The notes under the pieces are model-generated. The model was not told where the DNA came from. It did not search any database and saw only the letters and a program-made list of their open reading frames with translations. From assembly GCA_964580455.1 (NCBI GenBank), contig CAZOKO010000095.1, positions 1 to 9,886 on the forward strand: a stretch of 9,886 bases of DNA, written 5' to 3'. Numbering within the stretch: the stretch's first letter is position 1; every line of letters begins with the position of its first letter. Origin of the DNA: CAZOKO01 sp964580455 (lineage in GTDB: Bacteria > Desulfobacterota > WTBG01). Below, piece after piece: positions 5,141-9,886 of this stretch. Both the position numbers and the translations under genes were made by a program.

Positions 5141-6502
5141 ATGATGATGGCACTCAATAAATTTCAGGCCAGGGATCACTGGGCTTCAAAATTGGGATTT
5201 GTTTTAGCTGCTTCTGGTTCTGCTATCGGGTTGGGAAATATCTGGAGATTTCCTTACAAGGCGGGGCAGTATGGAGGAGGAGCATTTGTTCTCGCTTACA
5301 TTATTTCTGTGATTATTATAGGCATCCCTATTATGATTGCCGAGTTTATTATTGGGCGGAGTGCCCAGAAGAATCCTGTAGGTGCATTTAAGAAATTGCG
5401 AAAGAGCAGATTGTGGCCCCTGGTGGGATGGCTGGGTGTATTGTCAGGTTTTACTATCCTTTCCTACTATAGTGTAGTGGGGGGGTGGATTTTAAAATAT
5501 TTCTGGGAATCAACCTTCCACTTTTTTAAGCAGGGAGATGCCGGTGTTATCTTTAATGGTTTTCTCTCCAACCCGCTGGAACAGGTGCTATGGCATGGCC
5601 TCTTTATGATGCTAACCATGTTAATTGTGCGGGGGGGTATCACTTCAGGTATTGAGAAATGGAGTAAAGCGCTCATGCCGTCACTCCTCATTATCCTTTT
5701 TATTCTTATGATTAACTCTTTAAAATATCCCGGGGCTGGCGAGGGTGCTAGATTCATGCTAGAGCCTGATTTTTCTAAACTTACTCGTGCTGGTATACTG
5801 GAAGCCATGGGGCATGCCTTTTTTTCACTCAGCCTGGGAATGGGTGCTATGCTTACATATGGGAGCTACCTTGATAGAGAGATGAATATCTCCAGCGCAG
5901 CTCTGGAAATAGTTATCTTGAATACTATTTATGCCCTGATGGCGGGGTTGATGATATTCCCCATTGTTTTTACTTACAATGTTGATCCTCAGGTGGGTCC
6001 GGGACTTTTTTTTATAACACTTCCTGAAGTCTTTGCACGAATGCCGGCAGGACAGATTGTGGCTGTCTCCTTTTTCGTCCTTGTTTCTTTTGCAGCTATT
6101 ACCTCTGCTATCTCCCTTTTAGAAGTGGTGGTATCATTTTTTATTGATGAACTCAGCTGGTCACGCAAAAAGGCAGATTTTACTATGGGCATAATCATAT
6201 TTCTTATGGGTATCCCATCAGCACTCTCCTGGAGCACATTAAAAGGGTTTACCATTTTTGGCAACAGGGATGTCTTTGATTCACTTGATTTTCTGGCAAC
6301 GAACTATATGTTACCTATCGGAGGGTTCTTTATTGCTATCTTTGCCGGATGGATATTGACTCATGGTGAGAAAGAGGCTGAGATTAAGAGAATTGAGAAT
6401 ACCTTCCACTTCTATGATATCTGGCACTTCCTGGTGAAATATATTTCTCCACTTGCCGTTTTTATCATTCTTCTGCAAAAAATGGGGATAATTAAGTTTT
6501 AA
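5141..6502 (+). CDS. Neurotransmitter:sodium symporter (NSS/SNF) family transporter
   Basis: This is an inner-membrane Na+-coupled transporter of the NSS family (LeuT, MhsT and TnaT relatives), which in bacteria usually import amino acids. TM1 (about 17-37) carries the signature SAIGLGNIWRFPY, including the unwound segment and Asn33, a Na1-site position. TM6 (about 223-243) has SLGMGAMLTYGSYL. TM8 (about 306-335) has ITSAISLLEVVVSFF, with Thr321 and Ser322 at the Na2-site positions. Hydrophobicity suggests 11 or 12 helices. At 453 residues it is near the shorter MhsT-like bacterial members. The substrate cannot be read from the sequence. Start choice is uncertain: ATG occurs at 5141, 5144 and 5147, and the only weak Shine-Dalgarno candidate (GGGA, 5136-5139) is spaced best for 5147. 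A heptamer array lies immediately upstream. The gene stands alone, and repeat R2 begins at its stop codon. Confidence 0.93.
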   Translation: MMMALNKFQARDHWASKLGFVLAASGSAIGLGNIWRFPYKAGQYGGGAFVLAYIISVIIIGIPIMIAEFIIGRSAQKNPVGAFKKLRKSRLWPLVGWLGVLSGFTILSYYSVVGGWILKYFWESTFHFFKQGDAGVIFNGFLSNPLEQVLWHGLFMMLTMLIVRGGITSGIEKWSKALMPSLLIILFILMINSLKYPGAGEGARFMLEPDFSKLTRAGILEAMGHAFFSLSLGMGAMLTYGSYLDREMNISSAALEIVILNTIYALMAGLMIFPIVFTYNVDPQVGPGLFFITLPEVFARMPAGQIVAVSFFVLVSFAAITSAISLLEVVVSFFIDELSWSRKKADFTMGIIIFLMGIPSALSWSTLKGFTIFGNRDVFDSLDFLATNYMLPIGGFFIAIFAGWILTHGEKEAEIKRIENTFHFYDIWHFLVKYISPLAVFIILLQKMGIIKF

Positions 6503-6709
6503 CCCAAATAATGCATTTGAGACCACATTGCAGCAGAGCCGCAACCAAAACAAATATAACCACGAAGGGCACGAAGAAACACGAAGAATGAAAACAAACT
6601 GTGCTAAAAAAACACGATGTTGCAGGTTAGTAGTACAGAGGTTTACAATGAAAGAAGCTGTAACGCATTATTTTAACAAGTACTTTCTCTGTGCCCTCTG
6701 TGGTTAACT
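6501..6709 (+). repeat. Dispersed composite intergenic repeat R2
   Basis: Nearly the entire gap between the symporter stop and lepA is repetitive, in three parts. First, AACCCAAATAATGCATT (6501-6517) recurs exactly at 9660-9676. Second, the 118-bp block 6530-6647 matches R1 (1992-2108) at roughly 87 percent, with CACGAAG units and the CACGATGTTGCAGGTT module. Third, the 36-bp block 6657-6692, containing TTATTTTAACAAGT, matches 9824-9859 at 32 of 36 positions. It is followed by GCCCTCTGTGGTTAAC. No ORF is evident. lepA begins 24 bases after the last recognisable repeat base, so its promoter and leader are likely repeat-derived. Confidence 0.85.
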
Positions 6710-6733
6710 ACAAAATCTTGGTTTAAGAGAGCT

Positions 6734-8530
6734 ATGCTTCATATCAGAAATTTCAGTATCATTGCCCATATTGACCACGGTAAATCAACCCTGGCGGATC
6801 GGCTTATTCAATACTCTGGGCTTGTTGATCAGCGGCAGTTCCGTGATCAGATTCTGGACACCATGGATATTGAGCGGGAAAGGGGCATTACCATCAAGAG
6901 CCAGAGCGTGAGTCTGCCCTATACAAGCAGACAAGGTGAAAAATTTGAACTCAATCTGATTGATACCCCTGGACATGTAGACTTTTCTTATGAGGTCTCA
7001 CGTGCTCTAGCCTCATGTGAGGGAGTCCTACTGCTTGTAGATGCAGCCCAGGGAGTAGAGGCACAGACAGTTGCCACCCTCTACGAAGCGCTTGAACACG
7101 ATCTTGAGATCATTCCGGTTATCAACAAGATTGACCTCCCGTCAGCCGACATAGAACGGGTAAAGGAGGAAATAGAAGCCGAACTCGGGCTTGATGCTTC
7201 AGGGGCGCTTCTTTGTTCTGCAAAAGAAGGAACAGGCATAGAAGATATTCTTGAAGCCATAACCGAACGAATACCACCCCCAAAAGGGAGCACTGATGAG
7301 CCACTTGCTGCTCTCATATATGACGCGCACTATGATTCCTTTCGCGGAACCATTGTGAGCTGCAGGGTTTTTAACGGCAGCGTAAAACCAGGAGATGCTA
7401 TACGGCTCATGTCTACCGGTTCAACATACAACGTTGAGGAGGTTGGTTGTTTCCGCCTCTATCAGATGCCGAAAAAGGAACTGGTTGCCGGAGAAGTAGG
7501 CTATATTATAGCCGGCATCAAGGCCGTAAGTGATACACGGATTGGCGACACCATAACCCTTGATAAAAATCCGGCTCATGCACTTCTCCCCGGATTCAAG
7601 GAGGTAAAGCCTATGGTCTTTTCCTCTCTCTACCCGGTTGCATCTAACGATTATCAGATGCTCACCCAAGCGCTGGAAAAGTATAAATTAAATGACGCAG
7701 CGCTTGTCTATCAGAAGGATTCTTCCGCAGCGCTCGGGCACGGTTTTCGCTGTGGCTTTCTCGGTCTGCTTCATCTCGAAATTGTTCAGGAACGGCTTGA
7801 GCGGGAATATGTTCAGTCAATCATCATGACCATTCCCAGCGTCCAGTACCACTTTCTGCTGCGGAATGGAGAATACCTTACAGTTGATAACCCGCAGTAT
7901 TACCCTGATCCGACAGTGATCGAAAAATCAGAAGAGCCTTATGTACAGGCAAGCATTCTCATTCCTGAACGCTCGATGGGTGCGGTAATGAACCTTTGTC
8001 TTGAGCGGCGGGGAGTGAACATTAAATTTATTTATCCTACCCCTAAACGGATTGAACTGACTGCCGAAATGCCGCTTGCAGAGATAATCTATGATTTCTA
8101 TGACAAACTAAAGACTGTCACCCAGGGCTATGGCTCATTTGATTACGATGTTATTGGCTACCGGGAGAGTGACCTTGTAAAGCTTGATATTATGGTGAAC
8201 GGTGAAAAGGTTGATGCCCTTTCAATGATGATACACCGCGAGCGAGCGCGCGCGCGCGCGCTGCAGATATGTGAGCGTCTGAAAGAAGATATCCCGCGAC
8301 AGATGTTCAAGATTGCCATCCAGGGTGCTATTGGCGGACAAATCATTGCCCGTTCGACTATATCGCCATTCCGGAAAGATGTGACGGCAAAGTGCTATGG
8401 TGGTGATATCACGCGAAAACGAAAGCTTCTGGAAAAGCAGAAGATGGGAAAGAAGCGCATGAAAATGATAGGATCGGTTGAAATTCCCCAGACTGCATTT
8501 GTAGCAATCCTTAAATCAAAAAATGAGTAA
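6734..8530 (+). CDS. lepA: Elongation factor 4 (LepA)
   Basis: LepA is a translational GTPase that binds the ribosome and is reported to act in back-translocation or in translation initiation and 30S maturation; its exact role is debated. All GTPase motifs are intact: G1 AHIDHGKST (11-19), G2 ERGIT (49-53), G3 DTPGH (77-81) and G4 NKID (131-134). After the G and beta-barrel domains come the EF-G-like domains and the LepA-specific C-terminal domain, with IPRQMFKIAIQGAIG, AKCYGGDITRKRKLL and KQKMGKKRMK near the end. Its 598 residues are full family length. The start is supported by alignment of MLHIRNFSIIAHIDHGKST with the family, although the ribosome binding site (AAGAGAG, 6725-6731) is weak and close. 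Arginine is coded mainly by CGN here, whereas mtaB uses a more even mix with AGA/AGG. A (GC)8 tract lies at 8246-8261. It overlaps hemW by 8 bp. Confidence 0.98.
   Translation: MLHIRNFSIIAHIDHGKSTLADRLIQYSGLVDQRQFRDQILDTMDIERERGITIKSQSVSLPYTSRQGEKFELNLIDTPGHVDFSYEVSRALASCEGVLLLVDAAQGVEAQTVATLYEALEHDLEIIPVINKIDLPSADIERVKEEIEAELGLDASGALLCSAKEGTGIEDILEAITERIPPPKGSTDEPLAALIYDAHYDSFRGTIVSCRVFNGSVKPGDAIRLMSTGSTYNVEEVGCFRLYQMPKKELVAGEVGYIIAGIKAVSDTRIGDTITLDKNPAHALLPGFKEVKPMVFSSLYPVASNDYQMLTQALEKYKLNDAALVYQKDSSAALGHGFRCGFLGLLHLEIVQERLEREYVQSIIMTIPSVQYHFLLRNGEYLTVDNPQYYPDPTVIEKSEEPYVQASILIPERSMGAVMNLCLERRGVNIKFIYPTPKRIELTAEMPLAEIIYDFYDKLKTVTQGYGSFDYDVIGYRESDLVKLDIMVNGEKVDALSMMIHRERARARALQICERLKEDIPRQMFKIAIQGAIGGQIIARSTISPFRKDVTAKCYGGDITRKRKLLEKQKMGKKRMKMIGSVEIPQTAFVAILKSKNE
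8246..8261 (+). repeat. (GC)8 alternating tract inside lepA
   Basis: Sixteen bases of strict GC alternation encode part of HRERARARALQ in the LepA C-terminal region. By hand alignment the segment between IHR and IPRQ has the same length as in other LepA proteins, so the tract has not visibly expanded the protein. Confidence 0.9.
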
Positions 8531-9641
8531 AGAAAATCTTCCCGGACTCTATGTCCATATCCCGTTTTGCAGGAGCAAGTGTCCGTACTGCGACTTCTAT
8601 TCTGAAACCGAATCGTTCATGATTTCGGCATGGCAGGGTGCTCTCGAACAAGAGATGCTTCTCTACAGAAACCGGTTTCCCACGTTTGACACCCTATATA
8701 TCGGAGGCGGTACTCCAACGGTTCTTGAAGGCTCTGTGCTGCTTTATCTGTTCGACCAAATTTACCAGTATTTTCATTTCACAGCTGATGTGGAGATAAC
8801 TGTTGAGGCAAACCCGAATGATGTAACCGGGGTGAAACTGAATATTCTTAAGGCGTGCGGCGTAAACCGCATCAGCCTTGGAGTGCAGTCCTTTGATGAA
8901 CAAGATCTGTTGTTTCTGAAAAGGCGGCATACCGTCTGCGAAGCTGAGAAGGCACTGGATCTGATACGGGCATACGGCTTTAGCAATGTCAGTATTGACC
9001 TCATGTACGGCATTCCCGGACAGACAATAGAGGGATGGTTAAAAACCCTTGAACGGGCTGTTAACTTCCACCCCGGGCATGTTTCCTGTTATCAGTTGAC
9101 CGTGGTTGAGGAGACTAAGCTGTGGGAGATGCAGAAGAGCGCCATGATCAAAATGCCTGATGAGTCAGAAGGAAAGGCTTTTTTCTTAACTACTGCAAAA
9201 TGTCTTGAAGACCACGGGTACCTGCATTATGAAATATCAAGCTTTGCATCCGGAGAAAAAAATCGTTCCCGGCATAATCAAAAGTACTGGCAGCATATAC
9301 CTTACCTGGGGCTTGGCCCTTCAGCACATTCATTTCAGCATGGTAAGAGGTGGTGGAACCACAGATCAGTTGAAAAATATTGTCATGCATTTACAGAAGG
9401 GAAGACACCTGTCAGTGGTGCAGAAACATTGACCCGTGAGCAGCTTGATCTGGAATCACTGTATCTTGGGCTGAGAACAAACTCTGGTGTTGAACTTACC
9501 CATCTCACTGCTAACAGATATTTTGACGCATTACTTCCAGAATTGCTGAAAGCGGAATATGTGAAAATTATCGGTCAAAAAATGGTGCCTACCAAAAAAG
9601 GCTTCCTTATTGCAGACCGGCTACCACTTGCTTTAATGTAG
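8523..9641 (+). CDS. hemW: Radical-SAM heme chaperone HemW
   Basis: HemW is a radical-SAM protein that binds heme and is proposed to deliver it to membrane respiratory proteins. It is often mis-annotated as oxygen-independent coproporphyrinogen oxidase (HemN). The iron-sulfur motif is CRSKCPYCDF (Cys16, Cys20, Cys23). The residue two after Cys23 is Phe, where true HemN has a fourth cysteine, which supports HemW. Other family blocks are YIGGGTPTVL (59-68), EANP (96-99), GVQSFDEQDLLFLKRRHT (120-137, including His136), DLMYGIPGQT (159-168), HVSCYQL, HYEISSFA and the HemN_C-type RHNQKYW with GLGPSAHSF. Length (372 residues) is normal. The ATG lies within the last codons of lepA (ATGAGTAA overlap) without a clear ribosome binding site of its own, so translation is probably coupled to lepA. 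Confidence 0.95.
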   Translation: MSKENLPGLYVHIPFCRSKCPYCDFYSETESFMISAWQGALEQEMLLYRNRFPTFDTLYIGGGTPTVLEGSVLLYLFDQIYQYFHFTADVEITVEANPNDVTGVKLNILKACGVNRISLGVQSFDEQDLLFLKRRHTVCEAEKALDLIRAYGFSNVSIDLMYGIPGQTIEGWLKTLERAVNFHPGHVSCYQLTVVEETKLWEMQKSAMIKMPDESEGKAFFLTTAKCLEDHGYLHYEISSFASGEKNRSRHNQKYWQHIPYLGLGPSAHSFQHGKRWWNHRSVEKYCHAFTEGKTPVSGAETLTREQLDLESLYLGLRTNSGVELTHLTANRYFDALLPELLKAEYVKIIGQKMVPTKKGFLIADRLPLALM

Positions 9642-9644
9642 TGG

Positions 9645-9652
9645 TAAGGAGG
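9645..9652 (+). promoter_or_regulatory. Orphan strong Shine-Dalgarno sequence
   Basis: TAAGGAGG is a full match to the canonical ribosome binding sequence, 3 bases after the hemW stop. No reading frame follows: the first ATG (9670-9672) lies within repeat R3, 17 bases away, and stops after two codons. It looks like the initiation region of a former downstream gene whose start has been displaced. A chance match cannot be excluded. Confidence 0.4.
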
Positions 9653-9659
9653 CAATATA

Positions 9660-9886
9660 AACCCAAATAATGCATTAAAACCACAGAGAACGCAGAGGTT
9701 AATATAGCAAAAAGAAAAACATGTTTAAATTCGTTATCTTTTCTCTATCTTTTTAAATTTGGGAGAGGATCTTTTGCTAAAAGTTTTTCACCAAAATGTG
9801 CACAGAGATTTACTAGGGAAAAAGGTGTAACTTATTATTTTAACAAGTGCTTTCTCTGTACTACAAACCTGCAACATCGTGTTTTT
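9660..9886. repeat. Dispersed composite intergenic repeat R3 (runs off the window)
   Basis: The stretch after hemW is non-coding and built from modules also seen in R1 and R2 but rearranged. It opens with AACCCAAATAATGCATT (identical to 6501-6517), then a CCACAGAGAACGCAGAGG unit (9681-9698). This is followed by about 125 bp of AT-rich sequence without a recognised match. Next is a 36-bp block (9824-9859) in the same orientation as 6657-6692. The last 32 bases (9855-9886) are the CACGATGTTGCAGGTT module in inverted orientation. No ORF of useful length is present, and the far end is cut by the window. Confidence 0.8.

Noticed and set aside
4963..5157. A 64-codon minus-strand ORF before dciA, containing SQLSVVSRQL.
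   Set aside because: Its N-terminal part is a translation of the heptamer repeat and it overlaps the symporter start. There is no ribosome binding site or recognisable domain.
8568..8596. Lack of a fourth cysteine in the hemW cluster motif as a damaged HemN.
   Set aside because: CxxxCxxC followed by Asp-Phe is normal for HemW, so nothing is missing.
6734..9641. lepA-hemW as a horizontally acquired island because of higher G+C and more CGN arginine codons.
   Set aside because: The difference is modest by eye, hemW uses mixed arginine codons, and the gene pair is a conserved housekeeping arrangement.
9622..9646. A 7-bp inverted repeat, TACCACT and AGTGGTA, straddling the hemW stop codon.
   Set aside because: It has an 11-base loop and no T-tract after it, so it is not supported as an intrinsic terminator.

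Overview
The window is a bacterial chromosomal segment, somewhat AT-rich by eye, made mostly of conserved housekeeping genes. Intergenic gaps are unusually full of dispersed repeats. Nothing in it fixes the phylum. The gene set (MtaB, a DUF1015 protein, a TrmN6-type methyltransferase, DciA, an NSS sodium symporter, LepA and HemW) together with 'CCACGAAG..CACGAAG' and 'CTCTGTG..CTCTGTGGTT' intergenic repeats would fit an uncultured or anaerobic lineage. That is an impression, not a phylogenetic result.

Layout. Positions 1-168 hold the unrecognisable end of an upstream region and then a textbook sigma-70 promoter (TTGACA, 17 bp, TATAAT). The promoter lies in front of a good ribosome binding site and an unrecognised 121-residue ORF with a TTG start (169-534). 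On the minus strand, mtaB (651-1961) encodes a radical-SAM tRNA methylthiotransferase. The divergent 321-bp gap (1962-2282) is largely repeat copy R1. A two-gene operon follows on the plus strand: a DUF1015 protein (2283-3635) overlapping by 4 bp a TrmN6-like tRNA adenine methyltransferase (3632-4378). It converges on dciA (4553-4915, minus), a DUF721 helicase-loader protein. A 154-bp inverted-repeat element lies between them and carries the wreck of a small GIY-YIG nuclease gene.

An NSS-family Na+-coupled symporter (5141-6502) is preceded by a short tandem heptamer and a possible promoter. The whole 231-bp gap after it is repeat copy R2. lepA (6734-8530) and hemW (8523-9641) follow with an 8-bp overlap, a pairing seen in many bacteria. 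After hemW there is a strong Shine-Dalgarno sequence with no gene behind it. It runs straight into repeat copy R3, which continues to the window edge.

Functionally, the genes cover translation and tRNA modification (mtaB, trmN, lepA), radical-SAM/heme biology (hemW), replication initiation (dciA), amino-acid-type uptake (NSS) and one conserved uncharacterised protein. I see no defence system, CRISPR array, prophage or biosynthetic cluster. The most unusual content is non-coding: the degenerate GIY-YIG mini-element and the modular R1/R2/R3 repeats.
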